Assembly (NCBI RefSeq): GCF_000165425.1
Contig: NW_001799013.1
Location: forward strand, 2,028-66,027
Origin: Paramecium tetraurelia
Taxonomy: Eukaryota > Ciliophora > Oligohymenophorea > Peniculida > Parameciidae
Length of the DNA: 64,000 nucleotides
Direction: 5' to 3'
Position numbers and translations under genes: made by a program. The first letter of the stretch is position 1. Each line of letters starts with the position of its first letter. A model generated the notes under the pieces. The model ran no database searches. It was given only the letters and a program-made list of their open reading frames with translations, and was not told the origin of the DNA. Below, in pieces: positions 48,383 to 59,243 of the stretch.

Positions 48383-49147
48383 TCAGTTTTAGATATTTTG
48401 TGTCTATTTTTATTCATCACATTCTTCGCAATAAGAAACACTCTAATTATTAGTCTCAATATAAAAGAATGAGCATTATTCACTTTTTTTTTTCTAGCAT
48501 ATTTTAAATAATTTTTATTAATCCATTTGAATTATTTTGAGTTGATTTGTAAAATAATTTTTAATTAGATCTTTATCAGATATATATTCCCTAACTAATT
48601 TCATTCTTATTTATTTATTACATTGGCATTTTAAACTTGAGCCATTATTTTTTATTTAATTCTTTATTAATTCTAAAAAACATTCTTAATGAAGATGATG
48701 TAAGCATTCCAATTAAATATAGTCCTTCAAGATCACACTTTCACAATTATAACATCTATATGGTACTTATAGAGTGACAGATTAGAAAATGTCATCATTT
48801 TAGTCTTCTGCTAAAGGTGTAGGATTAACTGCGTTTATAATAATGGTACTATGTAAAATTTATTCCTATTGATTTTTATCTTTTGCAATTTTTTCAACAG
48901 CAGGAATCTTTTCCTTCAATAAATCTTTAATATTGTAAATGTAATAATTTTTATTCTCTGTTTCGGAAAATTATGATTTTTTTCGAATAATCTAGTCATA
49001 ATCATTATCGATTATTATGACAAATTCATCTTCATCAATATTTAGTAAATTTTGAAATTTGGTATAAATGAAATCATTCAATTTCACTTTCAAAGTTTGT
49101 GTTTAATTCCTATATGTATATTGAATTTCTGTATCATCATCACTCAT
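48383..49147 (-). CDS. RING-type zinc finger protein, 254 aa
   Basis: A single frame of 255 codons. The first half is acidic and starts MSDDDTEIQYTY, with a ubiquitin-like flavour (LKVKLNDFIYTKFQ). A RING-like cysteine/histidine set follows (PYRCYNCESV, LECLHHLHQECF, KCQCNKQIRM) and a second pair near the end (SYCEECDE). RING proteins are usually ubiquitin or SUMO ligases. Its place beside a SUMO protease suggests a modifier pathway, but this is only proximity. The SP-RING signature of PIAS ligases was not seen. Confidence 0.65.
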
Positions 49148-49273
49148 TCTTATAGAATTTGCGGATTATATTATTATAAATAATTATATATTGAGTTTAA
49201 GACTGAGAATTGAAGTATATAAATTAATATAAAAAGAAGTTCAAATATTAGTATGTAGTATAATTAATTGCAA

Positions 49274-49759
49274 TCAAATAAAACAACTTAATAATTCTTA
49301 ACGAATTTCATATTTCTTTTTCTCAGATATTTTGTATTGTCTACTGATGTTAGAGACAATTTAATCTATGTTAGAATCTTCATATAAGTAGATTTTATTA
49401 TTAGTATGAATTCCCTTATCATTTATGTTTAGATTAACTATTGCTATAGGGTTTTTGACATGTTGTTATAAAAATTAAACTTATCCCGCCGCAAACTATT
49501 CCCAATCATCATCATTAGAAGTCTTCAATCTTCTTTCGACTGATAACTTTTTTCTTTAGGCTGCAATACTAGCATATTTATTTGGTGATTATTATCGAAT
49601 ATTAGTAGATTTAGAAATTGTACATTATGAATTACTTGTATTAAAAGTAATATTTTCCTTCCTACTCTTAGATGTAAGACTGAGAACGTTTGCATATTCA
49701 GAGAAATCTCTCATCTTTCTGTTGTCTTTATATAAGTGAAGATATTCACTTACTTTCAT
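49274..49759 (-). CDS. Unknown basic protein, 161 aa
   Basis: A single frame of 162 codons from ATG 49759 to TGA 49274-49276. The protein is polar and basic in the middle (AAQRKKLSVERRLK), with an ordered-looking end (NPIAIVNLNINDKG, ISRQYKISEKKKYEI). No membrane span or domain was seen. It lies between the RING gene (same strand) and the uL1 ribosomal gene. Function not recognised. Confidence 0.55.
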
Positions 49760-49820
49760 TCGTTATTTATATATATTGTGTAGAAAATATTATTGTTTAA
49801 TGTACGAATTTATGAAAATA

Positions 49821-50549
49821 TCATCCATAGATTTTAATGGGCTTACCCATGGAAGTCTTGATGTGGAGCGTACCAACATTCTACCATCCCTTTTTCAAGA
49901 GGGACACCAAGAAGTTGATGGTTGTACTCAAGTTTTATCTGAGTTAATCTTCGGACATTTCGTCAGTACCGAAGGCTGTACCAAGTGACAATGTGTTTTT
50001 CAATTGGAATCTGAATTGATTTTTAAAAAAAGATACTTGACTGAAGACTTGACTTCGTTGACTTTGCTGCTTACTGATTCTGTTTCAGGGATGGCAATAG
50101 GGAATTTACCGATCTTGGTGAAGACATTACCAACAAGTCTTGGGATAACTTTCATGAGGGATTCTGAGGCAATGAGGATGTCAAAAGGTTTGCACCACTT
50201 TTTGATTGGCTTCTTCTCTTTGTTGAACTTCTTCAGGCCGTCTTGATCGATCGCGGTGAGACCGAGGGCCTTGGCCTGATCTGAATCGATGAGAGGTAAA
50301 TCGTACCGCAATGAGTTAAATTACCGATAACACCGATTTTGATGTTAGGGTAAGGAGCATGTAACAAACGTGTTGAGCCTTAGAAACGCTTGTCTTTCTA
50401 AACATCGTAATCTCTCAATTAGATTTACAACTCTGTGGTCTCCTTGAAGTTTCTCTTCTTTCTCTCTGTCAACATTTCATGGATGTATTTCTTCAATTAT
50501 TCACCTTGGAGCTTGCTAAAGAAGGATTAAGAGAGATTTAATACCTCAT
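49821..50549 (-). CDS. RPL10A: Ribosomal protein uL1 (RPL10A), 215 aa
   Basis: Four exons (introns 50516-50544, 50281-50306, 50011-50036) give exactly 216 codons. The sequence matches eukaryotic RPL10A throughout: NFKETTELQIQLRDYD, QKDKRFQGSTRL, NLTHCDQAKA, LKKFNKEKK, ILIASESLMKVIPRL, TSMGKPIKIYG at the end. uL1 forms the L1 stalk of the 60S subunit and gates the exit of deacylated tRNA. GC content is clearly higher than in neighbours, as expected for a highly expressed gene. Confidence 0.95.
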
Positions 50550-51875
50550 TGCTAATTTTTTAAAAAAAATTTAAATAAAATAAAATCCATCTAATCAACT
50601 CTTTAATTCATCATTCTCACTATAAATTATATTAAATTATTATTATTTGAATTCTCAACGGGGTGTTCCCCTTGATTCTCCTTCTTCTCTCCTCAAACTA
50701 CCAATGAATATGTACATAGTAACAGATTAGGAAAAATATCCAAGCTCAATTACAGGATTACACATATAATTAGTGTTCCATCTAATGAATATATTAAAAT
50801 AAACAAAATTCTCATATGTTACCAGAAAGGATAAATATGGGTTAATTATTTTTAACTTGATATAATTATAATCACAATTAAATATAATATATTAAATTAT
50901 ATGTTTCTTTAAACCTACTTCACTATTTCGTGATTATTTTATATAAAAAATATTATATTTACAAAAACATAATAACTTAGAGTACTAAACAATTTGAAGA
51001 TATTAGTTTTAATATAAATCGTTCCATTATTTACTTGAATTAAATATTACATTCAATAACTATTTTACTATACCAAATTTTATTTAAGTAGAAGCTAATA
51101 AAACAATTTATCCATGTTATGCAACCTGGAGCAATTTAATCAAAAGTTGAACCATCTGTGGCTACACTACAATATGATTGTTTTTTTATATTCTAATAGT
51201 AGTAAGCACACACACGGTCTTCAAACAAAAAGTGATTTAATCAATCTCTATCTTGAGTCTTTGAAAGAGCCAACTTCATAAACTTTTCTATTAGCATAGT
51301 AGAAATTATGAAAATTTGAATTAATTACACAATTTTTATTAATAATAACAGAATAAAGGTTTTGTAATATATTTGGATTAGTGATAAGGTTTGAATGATA
51401 TAGAGTTAATATGCGTGCCTTTTGGAGACAGTTTATGTTTTGGAAATGAATATATAGTTTATAGATATTAAGAAAATGAAATAAAAGAAACTAGAAAATT
51501 GTAAATAAATGGAAAATAGATAAGAATACGAATTTCGCTTTAACTTAGGGGAATTTATGGTAAATCAAGCATAAAATTCAGCATTTCAGAAAATATGAAA
51601 TGTCAGTTGAAATCATAGAATTTTCTCGAATTGAACTGGGTTTGTATTTGGTAATAATACAACAAGATCTACGTAAGTTTTGGTAGATATTCCAGTTTCT
51701 TAGGGAGAAAATGAGAAACATATAATGGTATTTGCAAATATTGAAAATATTTCCAAATTTAATTTAGATCTATGCTGATTTGAGTAGTAAGTATTTATGA
51801 TAAATTAGGAGTTCGTAGAAATGGATAAGCGTTGGTGTATTTAATGGAGTGGAAGATTATTTATTAGTGTTTTGA
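50550..51875. other. Intergenic, partly coding-like
   Basis: About 1.3 kb. Near 50660 lies a short GC-rich hairpin (GGGG, loop TGTT, CCCC). From 51410 to 51790 the plus strand is unusually open in two frames. One reads VLVDIPVSQGENEK then HIMVFANIENIS. The other reads MSVEIIEFSRIELGLYLV then LREKMRNIQWYL. Both cannot be real, and neither joins cleanly to a start. It may be an exon of an unrecognised gene or a decayed one. The rest is plain AT-rich spacer. Confidence 0.35.
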
Positions 51876-52420
51876 TCAATCAAAGGATTCACATTATTAT
51901 TTATAATTCATCAGCAACTTTGATAGCATAGCGGAATGTTTGCCAATGGAGGGTTAGTTCTTTCTTATTTAGGTCAGCATCTGCATAAGTAAATCTACTC
52001 CTTATTTCATGCACTGCTCATTCACATTCCCATTTTGATTTACATGGCCAAAGGTCACTTTGGTATATTTTTAGATCTCATTCACATCTGTGGGGATCTT
52101 GTTTCTGTTAGTCATGATGCTACAAAGTTAACTTACTTGTCAAAAAGTGCAACAATAATTGTTGTGATCACTTTTTTATTACGATTCCTTTTAGCCTTCT
52201 TCTAAACTCTTCCTTCCTTTAGATAAACTGATTTTACTGCTTTGACTGTTGACAGTGGAATTTAAAAGAGTTAAGCCACCTAAATAGTAAGCTACACTAA
52301 TACTTCTCTAATTTTCATCTTCTCTTTAAATATCTTTTCCACTATTTCCTTTCGTTTTTAGTCGTCAATAACATTATATTTGGATGGTCTCTTTTATCTG
52401 GTTTAGGTCATTTTTTTCAT
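51876..52420 (-). CDS. Helix-turn-helix DNA-binding protein, 175 aa
   Basis: The first exon reads RQKRPSKYNVIDDQKRK, then a helix-turn-helix like that at the front of Tc1/mariner and psq proteins (VAQLFQIPLSTVKAV, then a YLKEGRVQKK wing). Splicing a 17-nt GT-AG intron (about 52109-52125) continues the frame into NIMTNRNKIPTDVNE and ends at TGA 51876-51878 with 176 codons. If the intron is not spliced there would be two small genes overlapping by ATGA. No DDE catalytic domain was found, so this is more likely a regulator than a transposase. An 18-bp palindrome lies 26 bp upstream of the ATG. Confidence 0.5.
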
Positions 52421-52445
52421 TCTCTAGGTTTTTTATTAAAATTAA

Positions 52446-52463
52446 TAATGTTCTAGAACATTA
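52446..52463. promoter_or_regulatory. 18-bp perfect palindrome with TTCTAGAA core
   Basis: TAATGTTCTAGAACATTA is its own reverse complement. The core TTC-TA-GAA is the tail-to-tail unit of a heat-shock element, and it stands 26 bp before the ATG of the helix-turn-helix gene. It could bind HSF or be an autoregulatory operator of that gene. Only two nGAAn units are present, while HSF sites normally have three. Confidence 0.4.
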
Positions 52464-52673
52464 ATTTATTATTTTAAGCGAAACTTACATTTTATTAATT
52501 TAATTAATTCCGATCTTTGTCCAGTATAAACAAGTTTAATAAATAATAATTTTATATATATATATTTATATATAATATACTCCACACATCATTGTTATTA
52601 TTATGATATTTGTTGCGTCTATTATGTTGATTAGAATTAGCTAATCTAATTGTTTTGCCACTCCAAATTAGGA

Positions 52674-55088
52674 TCATGTGTATAAAATGGATTAGTTGTC
52701 TATGATAAAAATCATCAATACTTTAGCAGTTGGATATTCCATTAAGAATTCCAAATCGTTTGATTCTAATTCTTATACATTAAAAGGTTTGTTCTATAAG
52801 ATGTGTTCACAATGTGATTCTATTTAATTATTATATAATTAACATACTTATCGTTTTATCTAGATTAGTCTTGATCTCAACACTCTTCCAAAATTCAGCA
52901 TCAAACTTATTCAAATCTTATTAGTATTCCTGAACATATTAAAGTTAGGGTCCCTTATATGTGTTTACTATTCAGAATATATAGGAAAATGTTACAATAC
53001 TAAATGAGCATAAGTTAGTACTTATGATTCACAACTTGATTTGATTCTGTTTGATTGTTTCTGAGCTTGTTCAATAGTTTAACACTCAAAAGAGGTCTAT
53101 TCTATTGAGTATAGAAAGAGACCAATTATTTAAATGCCTAAAAGTTAACTTCCTTATTATGATAATTGGTGTGAATCAAGACCTAAGCGAATTGATTTTA
53201 CAACTTAATGATATCTTATTCAGTCTTCAATTAAGATAATAGATATTCTCCTGATAGATCAAATTTCTTTTGTAATTCACTGCTATAAATATGTCCTTCA
53301 ATCGAATACTATTCTCTCAAATGCTTTTCCTCCTCCTACTTTTATTGCAGCTTTTATAACTGTTTCTTCTCCTTTGGTGTCAACTTCTTCTACTCTACCT
53401 TTCCTTAATCCTATTGCTTGAGTTTTAATCTATTCAAACCTTCAATCATTAGACCTGCAGTTTCAATGAAGTACTTAGCACTATATCTAGTATCCATAGC
53501 ATCAAACATCTATAATAAAGATCTTAATGTGTATTTCCTTATTGAAAATTAATAGAAATCCAATTGATCATCATACATCTCTTAATAATGTTTGAAGATC
53601 AAATAAAATTGAGCCAATGCTGGTCCAAGATAATTCAATCTTAAAAATGTTCTACCAACTCCCAATTCAAACCAAATCATCTGTAATTCATACGGATTTG
53701 ATCCATCTCTCAAGAACATCCTCAATAATTCTTATGACAAATAAACCATGTTTGCTCTTAAGGCATATTTGATTGTCTTATTGTTCAAGTATCTGTCAGC
53801 CAAATCCAATTGTCTAGCTCTATCTGCTGCCTCATAAGCCTCCTTGAATTTCTCTTACTTGTGCAATACCTTGGCCTTAATCAAATACAATTCATGCAAA
53901 GTGGGTGTGTGGGCAATTGCCTCTTCAACCAACTCCAATGACTTTGCGTATTACTTAATTTAGTAATAATGTTAAGATAATAACATCAAAGCCCATAACT
54001 TTTAGATTGGACCTGCATTTAAATATGACTCATATGCTTCTTTAATTACATCCAATTTCTCTTTCTATTTATATAAATGTTTGATTTCTCTGAACAATGA
54101 AGGAAGAGACTTCTAAAAGAAAGGATCAATAAATTTCAAAAAATTGGTTTTGAATTTATCTCCACTTTATTCTGCTAATAATTGACCCTAAACCAAGGTG
54201 TTCTCATAGATTGAGAGATCAAATTATGGATCTGCCTTCTTTAGTAATTAATAGTATCTCCAATTCTATGGCTATAATTCCAAGAGATGCTTTGCTGCTT
54301 CTACTGCTTCTTGAGTCGATCCCAATTTGATATAGAGATCATATTGGAGTTCATAATATGCCACCAAGTCAGTGATGTCGCTTTTTATTATAAAGAATAT
54401 TGTACTTTTTGAATGCACTTATATTTTATTTAGCCTTTTAATAATCTTTGGCATCTATGGCGAGTTAGATTTGATATAATTTGAACTCGTTCATTTCAAC
54501 TTTCTTAATTGGATTCTGCTAATCCTTTTGAATCAATTACTCGGCTGAACTGATGGCTTTAAAGGCTATTTCATAGTTTCCAATTAAATGCTAAGCAAAT
54601 ATGAATGCTATCCAATTCACTATCATGTTTGACTTTTTTGTCAATATCTTGTGTCTAAGTTAAGCATTGCCCTCATAATCCCTAGTGTGAATTTACAAAT
54701 TGGCAGTATCCCTCTCCAATTAGATGTTTTCTTCTCCCTTTTTTATTGCTTGCAGGAAACATTTTACAGCCTCAATATAATTTTTTTAGGCCTTATAAAT
54801 CAAACCATAAATATGCCAACAAAAGTCTGATCCCAAATTCTTAAACACTGCTTGCTTAGCCAATTCTAATCCCTTCTGTTGTTCATCATTGTAATACATA
54901 AAGATGGCCTTAAGAGACACCACCTCCCAATTATCAGGCACTTACTCCAACAATTTCTCAGCATTTCTGAGACCCTTTTTATAATCCTTAGCATCGAGCA
55001 ATTTCTATTTTAAGGTGATTATTCATACCACTAAAGCTTTGAACTCCCCACTCTATTTAGCATTTAATGAATTTTAAGCAGGTCTCAT
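52674..55088 (-). CDS. NAA15: NAA15-type auxiliary subunit of N-terminal acetyltransferase A, 769 aa
   Basis: Five exons (introns of 24, 25, 28 and 28 nt; first at 55005-55028) leave exactly 770 codons. TPR-like helices run end to end, and family signatures line up: KDYKKGLRNAEKLLEQ, FCWHIYGLIYKAQKNY, AIAHTPTLHELYLIKAK, QLDLADRYLNNKTIKY, LRMFLRDGSNPYELQ and FYQFSIRKYTLRSL. NAA15 wraps around the catalytic subunit NAA10 and docks it on the ribosome near the nascent-chain exit. The protein is about 100 residues shorter than human NAA15, mostly at the C-terminus. A basic Q-rich helix (LTPKEKKQLQKLQQK) follows the core. Confidence 0.9.
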
Positions 55089-55136
55089 ATCTTAACAAAT
55101 TAAATAAATAAAATTATTTTATGTATTATACCTTCC

Positions 55137-55516
55137 TCATTGGAAATTTATTGCAATTTCAAAAGTAGTTATATGGATATAAATGTTAAACTTAAAAATT
55201 AGATGATCAAAGAACCATTCCAAATAATTGCTTTTGTCTTCTATTAAAATTCCTGTATCAATAATATTTTTAAGCAAATAAGTATTCTTCCTTTCATGCA
55301 TATGAAATAAGAATTTCAATTGCTGAATTTCCATCTTCCTAGTCTTATGGTGCTCTCAAGTTTTTGAATTCCTTCGAATAATTACTTAGTATCTCTACCA
55401 TAATTTCTCAAGGCAATATTGCAGAGCCTGCAAACTTAACATTTATAAAAAGCTGTCCATATTTCCTTATAATTTAGTCTAAATATTACATAGAAACAGT
55501 AATGTGAATTAATCAT
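55137..55516 (-). CDS. PEX11-like peroxisomal membrane protein, frame uncertain
   Basis: A segment reads VCRLCNIALRNYGRDTK then LFEGIQKLESTIRLGR, which recalls the N-terminal amphipathic region of PEX11. A second segment in another frame, EIQQLKFLFHMHERK then YLLKNIIDTGILIE, recalls the following half. The join near 55322 needs a frame change that no intron cleanly explains. PEX11 proteins bend and elongate the peroxisome membrane before division. The gene is adjacent (48 bp) to the NAA15 start on the same strand. Homology is by pattern only, so the call is tentative. Confidence 0.35.
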
Positions 55517-56600
55517 TCGCATTACTGTTTATTTGAAAATACTATTTTCAAACAGGTAGAATATGGGCATTCACACTACCATAGACAATTGTCCACTATT
55601 CAAATAATTTTATCCATACAACTCTCACAACTTCCATATAAATTTCTTGTTCAAACTAACTTTGAATTAATTCTTTTAATCACTAATTATAACTTTCAAA
55701 TGAAATCTATAATTAGAATTTTTATCATTTTATATTATAATCAAAACAAAAGATATAATCATTAAACATGATATTGTCCTAAATTTTTTTAAAACCACTC
55801 AAAACATGTAAATACTATTTGTTATATTCATTTCTACGGACTATAATATTTTACAATTAATTCTATTTTCTTACAGCCATATACTCTAAATTTCTAATTC
55901 ATCTACTAATCAATTCAATTCTCTAGGTATTCGCATATTTTTTATGTATTTTTTCATTTAAATAAGAAATCAAAAATATATTCTATGATTCCTCTTATTA
56001 TCCAAATAGATTTGACAAATGGAATTAGTTTTAATATTATGCAAATACTCATTCAATTGAAAGATGACTCCTCATATATTCTATATTTCGATAACCAAAT
56101 AATTAATAATTTGTCCTTAAATTCATGTTTCTTATATTGTAAGGTTCATATACCTGTTATGGTATTAAAACACTCGATATATAGATTGAAGAATAGAAAT
56201 TTTTTATTTATATAATATTCACTAAGAAAACAATACTAGTTAATGTTCAAATTATTAATAATTGGTTTAAATATAATAAGTTTTCAAAAATTTATTAAGG
56301 AGGAAGAAAGTCTAATTGGTTTATAGAATTCAATTTTTTCATAAATTCAATTGGGATTGCTTTTAATTTTGCAGTATTTACAAAATGAATCTTCTTAAAT
56401 TTAAGTAATGAATCTCAAGAAAATTAGGGTGATTCTTACTATTTGACATATAAGTTTTATTATTAATTATAACTGCAGGTGCAAACTAATATTCATTTTG
56501 GAAAATATTTTGTTAGGATCAGTTAAATAAATATTAATTCTTTTCTAATGTGTCATTATTGAATGTATTTTTTATTCTAATTAATATTACTTTAAGTTTT
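55517..56600. other. AT-rich region with one open frame
   Basis: Mostly very AT-rich spacer. One plus-strand frame is open for 153 codons (55985-56446, starting MIPLIIQIDLTNG), with hydrophobic composition. In DNA this AT-rich such a length can arise by chance when only TGA stops. It could instead be a 5' part of the CDC25-like gene, but no splice path was convincing. Nothing else recognisable. Confidence 0.35.
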
Positions 56601-57482
56601 CCTATTGATAATGGAGGCCTTTTTACTCTAGTTGATAAGAAAGCCCTTACTAAATTAGACTTAAATCACTTTGACTAGTAAGCATTTTATGTGATCTAAG
56701 TGTCGCAACAGATGAAGGAAATAAATGATGATGGTTCAAAAAGGGGGCTTTTTTGTAGAAAGAAGATTAAAATTGATTAAAATGATAATCATCGAAATTA
56801 TTTTGATGGAATTTCAAAAGTTAGATGTGAAAATGAGGAACAAAAGGAAGAAAATTTAGGTAACAAAAATGATATGTAATGAAATGTATATGAATTAGGA
56901 ATTTATCATTCGAGGAGTAGAAACAAGATTTGATATTGGAATATCACTTAGAAAATTCGATTCAATACATTAGTGGTGAAACATTGGTACTATTTAAAAT
57001 GACAATGTAGGTGCAAAACATGAAATTGAATCATGTGCTTCTATACGATTGTCGATATCAATATGAATTTTAGGGTGGGCATATAAGAGGTGCAACCCAT
57101 CTGAATCATTTAATAAATTTATCTGAAGAATTATTCGGAGTAACTCAATAGTCAAAGAAAATTGTGGTTTTGTATTGTGAATTTTCAATAAAAAGAAGTA
57201 AAGAAAAGTAAAAATTTAAAATTATCTAGATATTTCGAGATTCGATAATTGGATAGGAGCATGAATATATATCCAAAGTTGACATACAAAAACCTATATA
57301 TACTGTCAAAAGGATATTCAGAGTTTTATAAAAAGTTTTAACATATGTGTAATGGATGTTACGTAAGGATGGACGATCCAACATATGAATAGGAATTGGA
57401 ATAAGAGGAGGAAATTAGAAATATTGCTAAACAGAAAAATAAATTAAAATAAATATAAAGAATAACTGGTTGTTTAATATGA
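56601..57482 (+). CDS. CDC25: CDC25-type protein phosphatase, 5' end not resolved
   Basis: Three exons are clear (introns 56876-56898 and 57208-57229); from 56601 to TGA 57480-57482 they hold 279 codons in one frame. The rhodanese-type catalytic domain reads ISGETLV, LLYDCRYQYEFQGGHIRGA, then YCEFSIKRS, the C-x5-R active site. It continues IYPKLTYKNLYIL, KGYSEFYKKF and CYVRMDDPTYE, all as in Cdc25. Such phosphatases remove inhibitory phosphates from Cdk and drive mitotic entry. Before it lie about 100 polar residues. The frame stays open upstream of 56601 without an ATG, so a first exon is probably missing from this model. Confidence 0.8.
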
Positions 57483-57559
57483 AATGAATTATAAATACAT
57501 ATAATAAATATATTAAAATAAATTTATTAGAAAATAAAAATCTAATTTTAATAAAATTA

Positions 57560-57714
57560 ATGTCATCCTTTAAGATTATTATGTAATTCTTAATTCTTTT
57601 TGTTGTTTATGCTAAAGGTGAAATTTCTAGGGCAATGGGGTGAGGTTGGATGATGTTTCAGAAAAAGATGAAAATGAAGAGTTTATATTTAATTTGTTGT
57701 CAGTTACAAGTTGA
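57560..57714 (+). CDS. Small secreted-type protein, about 50 aa, doubtful
   Basis: Begins MSSFKIIMQFLILFVVYA, a good signal peptide, followed by KGEISRAMG and, one base out of frame, VRLDDVSEKDENEEF, ending TGA 57712-57714. The two halves look like one short secreted acidic peptide broken by a single base in a run of four G. Alternatively only the first half is translated. No family recognised. Confidence 0.3.
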
Positions 57715-57908
57715 ATTAATTCATCTTTCAAGCGAAGTGAATGTACTGTTATAAATTATTATATTTTTTAATAAATAATATATAATATGGAATGTCGTTT
57801 GAAATATTTGATGTTCACAATTTGACTTTTTTATATCCACATCTCTGAAATTGATTCTCTTGAAGTTGATAGTAATGGGAAATGCAATTGTGTTGTCTGG
57901 TCCTTTTA

Positions 57909-58855
57909 TCATTAGTGTTGAATTAAATGCGATTTTACTGTGGTTAATAATTGTAATAAATATTAAAGTTGATAAGTTAATCTTCTTCGGTTGAGTTTGA
58001 TTAGTGTTCGACTTAGAAAGATACCTCTGTCTTTATTCCCTTCCAGTTAAGAATTAAAAATACCTCTGGATATAGATGAGAATATAAATAATATTCTTGA
58101 GACTATTGCGGATGCGCTAATGGCTTGGCGAATTCCATTATGTTTTTGTAATATTCTTAATTTGTACTTCCGTATTTGAGAGAAATCCTGGAAAGAATTC
58201 AAAATAAATAATTACTCTGGAATTCCGTATTTAAGACAAGAATCGATGAATGTCGATACATTGTAGCCAAGTTCTTCGATGAGGTTAATGTCATATTAAA
58301 CTTGGGAGATAAATAGCTGGTCGAGATCTTTGATATATTTGTATTGATAAAGTCCTGAGGCTCTATAATGGGGGACATGATTCTAAATATATTTATGTAT
58401 ATTAGTGTACTTCGAACGTCCCTTGCACTTGTTACAGGCCATTTTTCAGAGATTCAATGTATTTTTAAATGTAAAGACTCAGTTTATGGATATCCTCGTC
58501 ACCATAGCTATCCAATTTTTTGACAACGTATTCCCATGGCGTAATCGAAAAGTCAAGTTGGGTGTACTAAATGACGAGTCTGCCCCTCTCGATTAAAACC
58601 TTAGAGACCTTTTTATAGGGGTTTTGGCTGCTCACTCCCAATTTAAGATTATTATTGAAGACAATGTTTCTGGCATCAGAATAGAGGTGAAAATCCTAAT
58701 TTTATAGAGTGGAAAAGGAATATTACTCCATTCATTCTAAAGGTTGAAAGGGGATTAAGAAACCTTTTGGGAAAGACAACGAGTTGAACCTTTTTTAGAG
58801 TTTAGTTTTCCTCTTCGTCTTCACTACAAGTTGTGGTTAGTAAATGTTACTCCAT
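57909..58855 (-). CDS. Unknown soluble protein, 287 aa
   Basis: Four exons (introns 58696-58726, 58383-58410, 58040-58063) give exactly 288 codons, so the model is sound. It starts MEQHLLTTTCSEDEEEN, has mixed alpha/beta content (GRLVIQYTQLDFSITPWEY, DINLIEELGYNVSTFID) and ends with a basic helix (LIKLNRRRLTYQLQYLLQ). No membrane span or known motif was recognised. The GC content of the coding part is higher than in the flanks, suggesting steady expression. Confidence 0.65.
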
Positions 58856-59243
58856 CTGAATTTTTAATCAAATTAATTAAACTATATCCATTTTTAATAT
58901 AAGCATATATATATGGCATTAATGATTATATTGTTATTTTGAATAGGGAATAATTATAATAATAACATTATTATTTGAACAGAATTAATTAATTAAATTA
59001 ACTTAATGATGCATCTATACATTTATAGATTAGTAAATATATTAATTAATTACAATTAATATTTAATTAATTATAATCAATCCGAAAATACAAGTAAAGT
59101 GACCTAATTATTTAATTCAGTCAATCTCTGAAATCGGACACAAAAACGTACTCAAATCCCAAATTAATACTCACTAAAATGAGTGTATTTAATAAAATAA
59201 TCTACACCCATAAATATATAAATATATTTTAAATTATTCATTA
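58856..59243. other. Intergenic AT-rich region
   Basis: About 390 bases between divergent genes, dominated by TTAATTAA-type words (58980-59080). It should contain the promoters of both flanking genes. No defined motif was recognised. Confidence 0.5.

Noticed and set aside
49821-50549. Apparent frame break in uL1 after NLTHC
   Set aside because: Removed by the intron 50281-50306, which restores the conserved HCDQAKA phrase.
50655-50675. GGGG-loop-CCCC hairpin as a terminator
   Set aside because: A short GC stem is not a eukaryotic RNA polymerase II terminator, and no T-run or other context supports a role.
51876-52420. Active Tc1/mariner transposase
   Set aside because: Only a helix-turn-helix is seen; there is no DDE catalytic domain and no terminal inverted repeat around it.
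57721-57912. Minus-strand open frame of 63 codons (starts MIKGPDNTIAF)
   Set aside because: Overlaps the end of the well-phased gene at 57909-58855 by an ATGA and becomes AT-driven low-complexity; probably chance, though a micro-protein cannot be excluded.
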